DNA of 64,000 nt from Micropterix aruncella (GCA_944548615.1 OX155972.1:4792475-4856474), one strand, 5' to 3'. Numbered from the stretch's first letter, positions 32,930 to 43,784 are shown. Notes: a model not told the origin generated them from the letters alone. Program-made: numbers and translations.

Positions 32930-33025
32930 CACATACGGTTTGGTTCTCGTCAGAAGCTAAGCAGCGTCGGGCGCTGTCAGTACTTAGATGAGTGTCCGCC
33001 GGAGTACTGCTCCTGGATGTTATAA
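32930..33025 (+). rRNA. 5S rRNA-derived sequence (pseudogene or 5S-type SINE piece)
   Basis: Resembles the middle and 3' parts of eukaryotic 5S rRNA: GGTTCTCGTC, then AAGCTAAGCAGCGTCGGGCG, AGTACTTAGATGAGTG and CCGCCGGAGTACTGC. These blocks contain the internal A-box/C-box control region. The 5' end (ACATACGGTTT) is diverged and there are several substitutions, so it is probably not a functional gene. It lies between a family B fragment and a MITE, as expected for a dispersed 5S pseudogene or 5S-derived SINE. Confidence 0.75.
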
Positions 33026-33042
33026 AAGCCGGCCGCCTGTAA

Positions 33043-33342
33043 GGGGCTCTCTAGACGATCAAGCATGCTTGTCAAGGAGGGGAGGGGATCGTAAAGCGCA
33101 GGAAATATGCATTTTTTATGTTTTTGTAGTTTATACCAGGTAATTTTGTAGTTTATACCAGGGAATCACGTTATTCATCAATCAATTACGTCTAATTAAC
33201 CTGACTCCCTGGTATAAAACTACAAAATTAGGCATTTTTGGTAAATATTTTTTATAAATATTTGCATATTTCCTGCGGTTTCCGATCCCTTCCCAGCCCG
33301 CGACGCGAATCTCGACAAGGATGCTTGATCGTCTAGAGAGTC
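33043..33342. mobile_element. MITE family 1, copy 2 (right tip missing)
   Basis: Left end GGGGCTCTCTAGACGATC, internal TTTATACCAGGGAATCACGT / GACTCCCTGGTATAAAAC inversion, right end ...GATCGTCTAGAGAG without the final CCCC. Same family as 19098-19414. Confidence 0.85.
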
Positions 33343-34188
33343 ACAATGTCTCGAACTAGAAGTCATGTTTCAAGAAACGCACAGAGAAAATCAGTCGTTA
33401 AAATTGCTTCTGCGGTGAAGTTTCCACTTTTCACTATATCAGCGTACGCACGACACTACACATGAATGAAAAATTAGGACGAATTAAAAAATTTCCACCT
33501 CTTACACGGAACTACGAACACGGTAAGTACATAAAAAGTACATTAAAATCCAAGTAAAACTGAATTTTTCAAGAAAACGTGACGTGGTAGGAATGTTTCA
33601 TTATTTTTTATTTATTTCAGCGCCAAAAAATACATAAGTTCAGCTATCAATTCCAATGTATTGTTTTCATCGCAGGCCTGTGTTATCATTGTGCTCGATC
33701 GCACTATCTTTTCTCGCGCAACTTGTCGGCGCGTCCTTTGCGGCGCTTAAATGGCATTAACTCGATGACAGTTAAATCGCAGGCAATTATATGATAGCTT
33801 TTATTTTACACAATATTCTATTTGCATTTGTATATAGACTTTCTTTTCAATGCATTAGTTTTCCTGTAATGTTGATTAGTAATAAGTGAATAAACAAATA
33901 GATAATTTTTTAAAAAAGAAAAGGTTTGTGGGACAAGGGCTTTTAATAGTGCTCGACCTTTTAACCCTTAGAATGCTAGTAATGGGAATGAAACTCATGA
34001 CGGCATGTTTTCAACCCTCGAATATTTATTTGTAGGGGTTGTTAGTGCACGCATACTAATGTATAATGGTCGCTTATTCAATGAAGGCCACTTTTTCGCA
34101 CATAATTGCATAAATACTGAGATCGACCACCCGCGAGTTGTCACAACGGAAAAATCAACGATCGGTGGTATTAGCATTCCAGCGGCGA
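33343..34188. other. no gene recognised
   Basis: AT-rich; nothing supported. Confidence 0.4.
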
Positions 34189-34189
34189 C

Positions 34190-34930
34190 TAACGATGTGA
34201 GCCACCATTTTCTTAGTTTTTAGAGTCAATACCATTCAGGGCGGCTTTATATTGCGGCAATAAAACATCTGATTTTGAGCGTTAAAATCCTTACCGAGCT
34301 ACCTAGTCAGCCAGTATTTCGATATTTTCTTTTCTTTACTGCCAAAATAAATAAAAACAAAAGTCTTTATTTATCATTCTGGGCGATGTTACTCGGAAAT
34401 GCCATTTCTTATTTAGACAAGAACATATAAAAACTGTAGCTATTTATTATAGATACAAAGTTTTATTAGAATTTTTAGATATTTTGAACCGTCTTCCTGT
34501 AAAGAAAATCTGTGCAATTTTCTGAGTGCTGTTTTTTTGGCAACTTCTGGAAATATGGTTCATGGTTTAGATTTAAATTGTAGCAAGTTTGATATATTTA
34601 AAATAATACTTTCTAGGATGATTATCTCAAAAAACATTGAGCAAAACAAAAAAAATGAAAAAAATTCGTTGCTTTCAATTTGTACAAGTTTTTCGAAGAC
34701 GCAAACTTTGTCTATTATTACTGTTACCATAGGTTCTAATTACATATTTAAAAAATAGCACTACATGAACTTTTGCAAGGTCAAGCACGTCTTTTTTGCG
34801 TCCAAATTAAATGGCCTTGAGTGCTTTATTTAATCGCGTGCCTTAATGCTTATTGTTTTCTTAAATACGCAATGTTGATACTTTTTTTAAATAAGTGCAT
34901 ATTTTGAGTTACAATACATTATGTTAGAAA
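34190..34930. repeat. repeat E copy 2
   Basis: Collinear with 27234-28320 but without the family A insertion: GTGAGCCACCATTTTC at 34198, ATTTTGAACCGTCTT at ~34482, TACATGAACTTTTGCAAGGT at ~34764. The pair lies ~7 kb apart in direct orientation. It may be a segmental duplication or two copies of one large element. Confidence 0.75.
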
Positions 34931-35095
34931 TATGACAACACGATATTATTTTGCTAATAAATGGGTAGGTAATTATGAATGGATGTGGGAGCCTTACTTG
35001 TGAAAAACCAATCCTCCTGGTATAAATTGTGTCTCGATGCTTGTACTTAAAACTCGAGTTGCCGGTACCGAAAGAAAACTCTTAAGGCGACATGA

Positions 35096-35669
35096 TACCT
35101 GGGAACGACCATAGCTGAAGAATTTTAGTTTTATGAGTTTTTTGAAAAACATAAGCATTAATTTTAAAAAGTTTCTAAGGGAATACCTCAATAAGGAACC
35201 AATTTAAAATTTGGACTCAAAAAAGTTGCTCATTGCCTTAGACATTAAGGCTTTAAACTGACTTCGAAAACTTTCAGGCGCGTTTACTCCTACAATGTAA
35301 GCGGTGAGTGTGTTTTATTATAATTTCATTATATTGACTGGTTAATTCTCTAGGGCAGCACTTAGCCACATTTTATTTAGGCCCTAAATAATTTACAGAT
35401 AATTAAAACGTGAGAGCGCTCTGAGTTACGCTAAATATGCTTTGCCATTAATACCCTTATACCACCACTGCGTAAAGATAGTTATTCTGTGCTAGCGCTG
35501 CGATAGAGCATTTAGTGTGCGCCTAGTAGCCGGCGCGAGCGGACGTAGAATCTGCGCTTGACGCTTCGTCAACGCTGGATTTTTATTGGTCAAACCCTAC
35601 AAAATTGACCCCGCCTATTTTTTCGCGTGTACGCCCATTTCGGATATTTTTCTGAGGTCTCATGTCGCC
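35096..35669. mobile_element. piggyBac-type MITE with TTAA target duplication
   Basis: GGCGACATGATACC at the left end is inverted as GGTCTCATGTCGCC at the right end. TTAA flanks both sides (35092-35095, 35670-35673). It is 574 bp and non-coding. A TTAA duplication is the hallmark of piggyBac-type insertion. The short TIR and absence of another copy keep this below certain. Confidence 0.75.
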
Positions 35670-35861
35670 TTAAAGATTCATCTTAGGTTTGTGGTTCAAA
35701 GGCTTAAAATAGAGCTCAACGTTTTAATTCTACGAACGGAAAATTGTAACAGGCCACAAGATTTTTTTGTTGACCGCTACTTCGTCACGTATCGTCCTGC
35801 CCCAAACCAAATGAACAACAATAGTATCTGGTTTTCCTCCGACTAAATAACGTCAATGCCA

Positions 35862-36005
35862 TCGGACGGGAAAAACACACGGAGACGCCGCGACGTCCAA
35901 CCTCGACCGTGAATTTTTGGTCAACAGTTAGTTTAATTTAAGACACTTCCTGCCGACTAGTGGTATGGCTTCAGGAGCAACATTCATTAAATGGAATATA
36001 TCGCA
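35862..36005 (+). repeat. direct repeat (left copy) flanking a hAT remnant
   Basis: About 140 bp, shared with 36596-36735: GACGGGAAAA.CAC, TTGGTCAACAGTTAGTTTAA, GACACTTCCTGCCG.CTAGT, AACGCACCGGAAGAA-type end. The repeat brackets the hAT C-terminal fragment and may be an internal part of the same element. Confidence 0.65.
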
Positions 36006-36088
36006 CCGGAAGAAAAGCTTATAACAAGTTCATATATTGAAAGGAATAAAAAACACGACGTTAGAAAAATAAAGTAATGTATTTATAA

Positions 36089-36331
36089 TATTTTTTAAAA
36101 GAAATATTTTTTACAAGCAGAATATCCCAAATTATCACGCAAAACGGTGAATTACCTTTCGCCCTTCGTAACAACTACCTTTGTGAGAGTGGGTTTTCAC
36201 ACCTGGGTATGATAAAAACGAAATTCAGAAATCCTTTTGATCCTGAATCAGAATTAATATTGAAATTGACCAAAGTTGCTCCTGAAAAAGACTCACTTTG
36301 CGATAAGAAGCAAACCTATCAATCACATTAA
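36089..36331 (+). pseudogene. hAT transposase C-terminal (dimerisation) remnant
   Basis: A frame open from ~36089 to the stop at 36329-36331 contains LPFALRNNYLCESGFSHLGM, IKTKFRNPFDPESELILKL and ends KQTYQSH. 'YLCESGFS.L..IKTKyRN.ld.e.dL...L.....' is the conserved C-terminal segment of hAT-derived and ZBED/FAM200-like proteins. Only ~75 codons survive, with no BED finger or DDE core in the neighbourhood. Confidence 0.8.
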
Positions 36332-36595
36332 TTATCATGCAATACTATTGCTTTTTATGACTGTATTTTTTGTTATTTAAATAAAACCCTTACTATCTGC
36401 TATAGCTAGATTTTTAAAAGAGGTTCGCACTCGTCTGGGAGATTTAATAAGGTTACGTGGGGATATAAGGTTGAGAGACCCTGCCGTAGACCAACTATCG
36501 CACATATGACGATAGTGGGTATTGATAGTATTCGATATTGATATTGATAGTGGGTATTGATAGTAGCAATATTGGTATTCAATATGTATATTTCC

Positions 36596-36735
36596 GACGG
36601 GAAAAGCACGTCGCTACATCCGATCTCGACCTTGAATTATTGGTCAACAGTTAGTTTAAGACACTTCCTGCCGGCTAGTAGCATGGCTCGAGCAGCAACA
36701 TCCTTTAATGGACCATAACGCACCGGAAGAACAGC
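36596..36735 (+). repeat. direct repeat (right copy) flanking a hAT remnant
   Basis: Second copy of 35862-36005, about 85% similar by eye. A TATTGATA-rich microsatellite (GATAGTGGGTATTGATAGT) lies just before it at ~36510-36580. Confidence 0.65.
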
Positions 36736-36985
36736 TTAAAAAATGGGATCAATGATCAGATTGATACAACGAAGGTCGTTAAATTGATAGGAAGCTCTGC
36801 TACTTTATGGGTCTCTATGAAGTCTATGGTAGATGAGAAAAAGGTAAATGGTATGACGGAGAATTTTAAAAAATCTATATGGATATGCATATTATTATAG
36901 ATCTGTTTTAAATTCATGTTTTTTGGGAGCTAATGGGAGCTATTGTTGCAGTTTAGCCACTAAGACCCATTTGTATAGGGTCGGT
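36736..36985. other. no gene recognised
   Basis: Short unassigned stretch. Confidence 0.4.
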
Positions 36986-37628
36986 CAAAAGCACGTGTCA
37001 ACACTCATCAGGCGACCTCCACGCAGAAGTGCGAGCCCGGGTAGGAATCTGGCCTGCGGGCCAGTCTCTCCTATGAGTTAACCTTCGGGCGCTTCTGGGC
37101 GGTTTGCGCAACGTGCGGTGTCAGTTAATCGATTGTGCGTTCCGACTAACAGCCGGGGGAGTCTGGAAACAGTAATGTTACGTATAGAGCGGGGATAGTT
37201 GTTAACCTTACGGCAACTGCTCTTGAAACGACCATTCGGCCAACCGATCCCTGTGAAGCGCCGGACAAAGGATGCAGTGGTTCACGATAGATTCGGTAGA
37301 CACCGTATCACCGCTGCGCAAGGGAGAGGACCGCGCAAGCGTCTTCGATCCTGTAACCAGTCAGGAGGTAGAAGGTATCCTGATAGTTAATTCCAGACGG
37401 ATATATCCTTCCAAACTGGTAGTCAGGGGGCGAGGCTGCATGCTGGTTACCTTTCCCGGTGCCTCGCCGTAAGGCGTTGGCCTCTGGCGGGCGAGTGGCG
37501 GAACTAGACAGTGGACTGTTTTCGTCTCAAGTCTTCTACACTCACCTCAAGGAGATAGAACGATCTAATATCGTTAAAACTTCCTGAGATGACGAATTCG
37601 CTTGTTGTAGTTGACAGCTCTAGTTGTT
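36986..37628 (-). repeat. family B repeat, nearly complete, reverse orientation
   Basis: Read in reverse it starts at 37628 (AACTAGAGCTGTCAACTACA) and passes through hairpin, GCCAACGCCTTACGGCGAGG, GACTGGTTACAGGATCGAAG, the CGTGAACCACTGCATCC block, to GGTCGCCTGATGAG at ~37015. It is collinear with 16895-17605. Confidence 0.8.
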
Positions 37629-38008
37629 GTTTTGGATGCCTTGTTTATATTCAAAAATAATTAAATATGGAATATTGCACCAAATACTAGGTATACGTTT
37701 ATTAAAATTAACAAGTACAAACTCGATTAAACACGTAACTATCTGTACCTACTAATTGAATTCAAGTTTCTGTGCGAACAGGTAGTTAAATCAGCAACAT
37801 GTCTGAACTTGAATATAACAACAATATAACCCCTATTATATTTCTTGCAAGGCTAATCTAAGTTGGTTCTAAAACTGTAATAAATTAAACCCATTTCTAT
37901 TCTTTTGATATACTGTTTCTTTTTACACGACTGCCAGGCAAAAAAGGGGTGTAATCTGTTCAGGGTTTATCTATCACCTTCATCATCATTCTTTATTCAA
38001 CCATAGCT
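37629..38008. other. no gene recognised
   Basis: AT-rich; nothing supported. Confidence 0.4.
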
Positions 38009-38009
38009 T

Positions 38010-38252
38010 CTAAACGCCTCAACTGATTTAGAAGTGTGTGATATTTTAGAATCATTATGTCATCCCGAGTGTCATAAAGAACCTTAACTGTCCAAATATC
38101 AAGTAAGTAGATGTCCAAATATCCAAATGTCCATAAATTAACATAAATATATCGTATTTAGTGTCAAATTAAAGGTCTGATTGAGTACATTCCAGAAATA
38201 TACATCTATCTATATGGATAAATACGTCAACCACAAATATTTCTTAAAAAAC
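38010..38252 (+). repeat. family A dispersed repeat, copy 3
   Basis: Closest relative of 10484-10720: GATTTAGAAGTGTGTGATAT, CATTATGTCATCCCGAGTGT, GGTCTGATTGAGTACATTCC, TATATGGATAAATA. Both ends are similar in length to copy 1. Confidence 0.75.
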
Positions 38253-38878
38253 CGTAATATAAATAATTATACAAACCCTACATAGTTGTAAAAGTCGAGC
38301 AAAGATTATTCTTATAATGATTCACGCGAGGTCAATGCTTGACATTATTCGGCGTGATTTCCGATAATGTTATTATGCAATTTGATGAATTTTTGCCTGT
38401 TGAGGAAAATATAAATTTATATAATTATTATACGAGTATAAGCAAAAACACAAATAATTAGGTATAATTAAGGAGTTATTCAATGGAACGTCACGTCGGC
38501 AGTAAATTATTGCGGGATTTTGTTGTTTTCTCGATTTGCCTATGTAATTTTCCTATTATTCCTGCATGCATGGTTTGTTTAAATAGTTTCGTGATTTTTC
38601 CAAATCTAATTAGATTTTTTTTTTTGTAAAATGTTTTTCTTTGTTTCTTGTTTATTTCTCAAACTAAAAGTTAGCACGGAATACGGCCGATTCATAACAG
38701 TACCAAATTAGGGCTTTACGGGGCATACAACTGCACTGACATGGAAATCACGATGGTGCAGGTGGCATGCATGGCGTTGCAAAACAGTCAATATTATTCA
38801 GTAGTTTATATTCATAAACATGCATGTTAGATTCGTTTCGCAAACATGCATGCAATTTACACTAAAATAATGAAACAC
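38253..38878. other. no gene recognised
   Basis: AT-rich; CATGCATG-rich stretch at 38565-38850. Nothing supported. Confidence 0.4.
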
Positions 38879-38879
38879 A

Positions 38880-39665
38880 ACTACTACTGGCGAACCCGCC
38901 ACCCTAGGAAGTTATATATCAGATCAATATTTCTCCCATGGAGTGTACGCAGAGACTTAGGGACCACACATACCACCATCTAACTATACTCCTACATGTG
39001 GGGAGCTAATGGGCCCTTGCTGAGTTGGCCACGAAGACCCATTCTGTGTCAGGGTCGGTCACGCTCACGGGTCAACACCCATCCGATGGCCTCCACGCAT
39101 GGGGTGCGAGCCTGGGTAGGACACTGGGTCAACCAGTCTCCCCTGGGAATCAATCCTCTGGCGCTCCTGGACGGTCTGCGCACCGAGCGGCGCAAGCCAA
39201 TCGATTGTGCTCTCCGACTAACAATCGGGGGAGTCTGGGAACTGTATTGTTTCCTATAGAGCGGGGGTAGTTGTCTACCTTACGGCGACTGCTCTTGAAA
39301 TGACCATTGGCCATCCGATCCCGGTTCAGAGTCGGGCAAAGGACGCCTTGGTCCGCGACAGATTCGGTATACTCCGTTTCACCGCTTCGTAAGGGAGAGG
39401 ACCGCGCAAGCGACCTCGAACTCGGAACCAAGCGAGAGACCGGAGAAATCTGGTCACAATTGGTAGTTAGGGCGCGAGTGCCGCCCGCCAGGTAACATAC
39501 CTGGCTACTCGCGGTAAGGCGTTGGTCTCTAACGGGTTGTGGCGTAGCTAGACGTCGGATTTGTTATGTCCAAAGTCTTCTACGCTCACTGCACGGTCGA
39601 TAGAACGATGAATCGTTAAAACGTCCTGCGGTGACGGGTTCGCCCGTTGTGGTTGACATCTCAAT
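38880..39665 (-). repeat. family B repeat: small plus-strand start plus a full reverse copy
   Basis: 38880-38990 is a diverged forward start (CTACTACTGGCGAACCCGCC). From ~38998 to 39665 a near-complete copy runs in reverse, from GGGAGCTAATGGGCCCTTGC through GGAGCGGTCTGCGCACC-type blocks and GGACCGCGCAAGCGACCTCG to GGGTTCGCCCGTTGTGGTTG. The two parts are head-to-head. 'ATACTCCTACATGTG' occurs at both 38984-38999 and 39665-39680, a 15-bp direct repeat flanking the reverse copy and a candidate target duplication. Confidence 0.8.
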
Positions 39666-39680
39666 ATACTCCTACATGTG

Positions 39681-39773
39681 AAAAAAATATTTGCATTATT
39701 CCTGCGGTTTACCATCCACTTCCAGCCCGCGACGCGATGCTTGACAAGCATGTTTGATCGTCTAGAGAGCCTC
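39681..39773. mobile_element. MITE family 1, right-half fragment
   Basis: AAATATTTGCATTATTCCTG, TTCCAGCCCGCGACGCGATG, GATCGTCTAGAGAGCC match the right arm of 19098-19414. The left arm is absent. Confidence 0.8.
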
Positions 39774-40535
39774 TAAAAACGTAATGACAAAACTTTCCGT
39801 AATAACAAAAATCAATCCAATATTTTTCTCAGTGTATAAATACTTTCGAAATAACATGACACTGCTTTTATGTCAACAATAACAAGAATTACCAAAAAAA
39901 GGCCGGGAAAGAGTTCAGGGTGGAAAACATCCTAGCGTCAGTAGCGTCTCTTGTACACGGTTACTTTTTCAAAACTAAAGTTGTTTCGGTTTCTGGCAAT
40001 CCTCTTTGTTTTTGACATTGAAAATAGGCGGCTTCTAATATCGCCATCGCAAAATAAAAGCGTTCGCGGAAAGCTAATTTTCCGTATATTTCTAAAGTAT
40101 TTGTACTAAACAACAAATATTCCAAACGCATGAGAACATTATTGGACTGAATAATTTCAAACACCTTTACACCTCGAACAGTTCAACGATACCTACCCAT
40201 TCCATGGGCATTTGTTTTAGCGTGATTTGCGTGAAGATAAGAGGCTATAGTCCTCGTCCCCGTCGCGTCCTTCAGCCGCTCTTATCAAAATCCTGATAAG
40301 TCTAATTAACTTTTAATGAAATTGTACGTTGACCTATTAACACCACATGTTGTCACGATGTTTCGCCAACGGTTTCATACTGTGATCTGTGGTGGGATGA
40401 CTTTCATAAAATACCACATATCATTACGTTTACAATCAACACTCACTTTGCTGATTTCTGTCGTCCGCTCTGTATTTACCATAGTATTGATTATATAAGG
40501 TATTAGAATGATCAACGCCGTACTGCATTTTGTTA
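39774..40535. other. no gene recognised
   Basis: No supported ORF. Short ORFs at 39961-40164 (minus) and 40316-40498 (plus) have no recognisable motifs. Confidence 0.4.
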
Positions 40536-40539
40536 CTTC

Positions 40540-41690
40540 GGAGCAATGGGCGAATCCGACACCTCAGGCTGTTATAACGATACATATCGTTCTTTCAGCC
40601 GTGAGGTGATTATACAATGACTTGAGGACAACACAGTTCACCGGTAGCGAATGGTTTCGTGCAGCTTGGGCCATAAGATCCATTTTCTTCTCGGATCGGT
40701 TTAACTCACGATTGCGTGCGGAAGGCTACCCCGGGTAAGACTCGCGTCTCAGGCCTCGCGGCTGGTGGACCGGTTTCTCCTGGTGGGATTGCATCCCGGC
40801 GCTACTGGGCGGTTTGCGCACCGTTCGGCGACGCCTATCGGTTGTGCGCTCTGACTGATTGCCGAAAGAGTCTGGAGACTATGGAAATATACTGACCCCT
40901 AAGCAGCGGGGGTGGATGTTAAACGGTTGACTCTTGAAACGACCTATGGGTGTGTAAAGGCCTATGGGCGTCTAACGGTAAGTGGTCATTCTTTCAGGCT
41001 GAAAGAATGATCACATATCGTTATACCAGCCTGGGGTGACGGGTTCGCCCGTTGTAGTTAACCTACCAGTTCACAGTCTAGATCCGCCAACATTGCCAAA
41101 AGAAGCCGAGGCCTTATTGCAAGGCACTGGCATGTGAAAACAGCGGGCCAACCCCACGCCCTTACTACCAGATTTAGTAGGATTTCTCCGTCCTCCGGTC
41201 TGGTTAAGGGTTCAAGGTCGCTTGCGCGGCCTCTACCTGACGTGAGCGGTTATTCAGTTTGAATATTTTGCGGACCGCGACACCCTTCACTCGCCATGGT
41301 CACTCGGGATCGGATGGCCGACGGATCGATTCAAGAGTTGAAGACATACCCTCCTACCCTCCTACCCTCCGCTGTCATAGGAAACCGTACGTCTCCAGGC
41401 CCCTCTGGTTATTTGCCAGCTGGACATTCAACACCTAGCAAACCGGATGGTACACCAACTGCCCAGCTCCATCTGAAGTATTCATCCGAATCCTCGATCT
41501 TCTGATCCCAACCACCTTCGACTGCAGGATAACAGCCGTGGCAGCTCACAGCGGACCTGACAAGGTAAACCCCTCTTCAAGGAGGCTAACAGATAAGAGT
41601 TGAACCTTGAGTTGGACAGGCCAGATGACATAGATTTTTGGCCAAAGCCACCCAAAATGCACGGAACCACTACAATTTAGCAACCAGAGT
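40540..41690 (+). repeat. family B composite of at least four differently oriented fragments
   Basis: 40540-40645 is a forward start with hairpin. 40650-40920 is the subfamily 3 3' half, inverted. 40985-41065 is an inverted start module. 41065-41670 is a forward subfamily 2 body (CTTACTACCAGATTTAGTAG, GGTTCAAGGTCGCTTGCGCG, CGTGAGCGGTTATTCAG). It looks like repeated insertion or recombination among family members. Confidence 0.75.
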
Positions 41691-42125
41691 TTTACTATTA
41701 ATCACAACGCGTAGATGACATAGTTCCAAAAAATCATTAATCTTCTATATTAAAAATCTTCTATATAAAATTCAATATGGCGACTTTCGAGGTATAACAG
41801 TATAGCTGCGCACTGTAGATGGCGCTCTAAACACGCCTATGGGCTCGATTGCGTTTCTTCGTGAACTAAAATCGGAAATTAGTCCGTGCGAACGAGACAG
41901 GGCAATACGCTAGAGTGGAGTGTGTGATGACCGGTTGTCACTTTTTCGCATTAAAACTGACCGCCAAGGTCAAATCTTACACCGCACGAAATATGCTCGA
42001 ATTTATTCGGACGAGTATAAGTTAGACAGGTAGCATTTATCGACGATCGTTCGTTTCATATTCCGCTCAAACATATTGCTCTGTCCCGTTCGCTTGGACT
42101 AATTTTAGTTGTAGTTCACAAAGAA

Positions 42126-42698
42126 TACTTTTATAAAGAATACAGAATTGGACAATATCTTCCTATATAAAATTTTAAATAACCATATTAATTCTGCACC
42201 CCTTTTGGCCAAAATTCTTTTTAAAATTCCTCGATCCCCCTCTTCTCGTTCAAAAGATACATTTTATATACCCTCTTTTCACATGAACTATGCGAAAAAT
42301 ACCTTTTTCAGACGGTCATGTTTACATAAAGCTTCGAATGACCTCGACATATTTTCCGACACGTTGGTTAGTTTTAGCATTGATTTTATAGTGTAATTAA
42401 TTATTAATTACACTATAAAATCAATGGTTTTAGGAAAAAAATAGGCGATTTGTTGTTGCATTAGCTTATAGTTAATTTGTTTTTAGGTCAAACTTTTTGT
42501 TCTTTGGTTGCATTAGTTTGGTTTGGTTGCTTGGTTTATTGTTTATAAGTTATTAGTGTAATTTTGATTGTAATTTTCTCTTTGCTACTATTTGTAATGT
42601 TTTGAAGTAATTAATGATAATACCTATAGGTCTATTTGTATTATGTATTATTTTCACATAAATGTATATGACTGTTTTTACCTAAATAAAGAAAAAAA
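42126..42698 (+). mobile_element. 5'-truncated poly(A) LINE inserted in the right TIR of MITE 2
   Basis: The frame at 42148-42396 (LYKILNNHINSAPLLAKILF, KIPRSPSSRSKDTFYIPSF, KASNDLDIF) is a LINE RT C-terminal remnant. A 300-bp 3' UTR and CCTAAATAAAGAAAAAAAAA tail follow. AAAGAA occurs at both junctions and is the likely target duplication, although the right one merges with the tail. Confidence 0.8.
42378..42426. repeat. perfect 49-bp palindrome at the LINE stop codon
   Basis: Two exact 24-base arms (CATTGATTTTATAGTGTAAT... and its reverse complement) are separated by one base. It spans the end of the LINE coding remnant and its stop. Confidence 0.9.
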
Positions 42699-42721
42699 AA
42701 AGAAACGCAATCGGACCCTAT

Positions 42722-42944
42722 ATATTATAAAACAATACAATACTAACACACATTTTCTTAAATCATAGCTCTCAGTATTTTAATATTATGTTCATAAAGA
42801 CGTAAATTATTCATTTGGTATACAGGTTTCCTTACTAGGTAATAATTACGTACTTTAATACTCAGACTAAAAGATTGCAATCTATCTCTTCTAATAATTT
42901 CTGTAATATAATCAGCCCACATTAAGAATGCGATGGCATTGGCA
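42722..42944. other. no gene recognised
   Basis: AT-rich, unassigned. Confidence 0.35.
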
Positions 42945-43080
42945 CACCTTTCTTTCGACACTAAACACGATACTTGATTACTTACTTGATATTTAGACAA
43001 TTAAGGTACTCGGAATGACATAACGATTCTAACAATACCACATTTCTAAATCGTCTAGATGGTGGAATAAAGAAACGGAA
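42945..43080 (-). repeat. family A dispersed repeat, partial copy 4
   Basis: Reverse orientation: TTTCGACACTAAACACGATA, GTACTCGGAATGACATAACG, TTTCTAAATCGTCTAGA. Confidence 0.65.
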
Positions 43081-43184
43081 AACATACATAGATCAACACT
43101 GAATCCATTACACTCATTTTTTGTTGGGCAGTCGTGTAAAAATACACATTTTATTCTTTTTAGTAATCTATTAACATCTAATAC

Positions 43185-43385
43185 ATATTATTTATCGTTA
43201 ATTGTTTTGTTGTAAACTGTTATCATATAGTCTTTGTTTTTGTAAATTGGTAAGTTTAAAGTTATATATTGTATATCATCTCTTGGCTAAATTGAGTAAC
43301 TAGTTTAAGATTAATTACTGTCATTCCTACACAATTGTATGGTTGTATTGGAAATAAATACTTTTTACCTTTTATCTTTATTATA
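43185..43385 (+). mobile_element. LINE 3' end
   Basis: The reverse complement is nearly identical to 20588-20760 (TTAATTGTTTTGTTGTAAAC, CAATTGTATGGTTGTATTGG, AATAAATACTTTTTACC). No coding remnant is present upstream. Confidence 0.8.
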
Positions 43386-43784
43386 CTTTGATAAATACTT
43401 CTTTATTTTTTAATAAAATCCTTTTTTATACTATTAAATATTTTTAAAAATATGCAAAAAAGCATTTGACTTGTTCCATCAAAAATTAAACTAATATAAC
43501 AGCCAAATAGACTTCAGTTTATATAGAATAGTACCTAAGATCTATATTTTTTTTCATAATTGAAAAACTCAATTATTATACTAAATTAGCATTATCTATT
43601 TTGAATGTTATAATCAATTTTCTCCATCATTATAGTTTTACCTGTCTCATCTATTTAGTGAGTTTTATAGGAAATTAATTGGTGGTGTAATAAAATGAAT
43701 TTACCAAAAATTGGGATTTATTTAATTATTCATTTTCATAACAGATTTATAATTGGATTTTACGCATGGCTGATGAAATGTTCT
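43386..43784. other. no gene recognised
   Basis: Strongly AT-rich; nothing supported. Confidence 0.4.

Larger units (their letters stand above)
41841..42718. mobile_element. MITE family 2, copy 2, TAT target duplication, carrying a LINE
   Basis: Left end GGGCTCGATTGCGTTTCTTC at 41841; right end AGAAACGCAATCGGACCC to 42718. TAT flanks both sides (41838-41840, 42719-42721). The body matches 18826-19443 without the MITE 1 insert, but the right TIR is split by the LINE at ~42126-42698. Confidence 0.85.
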
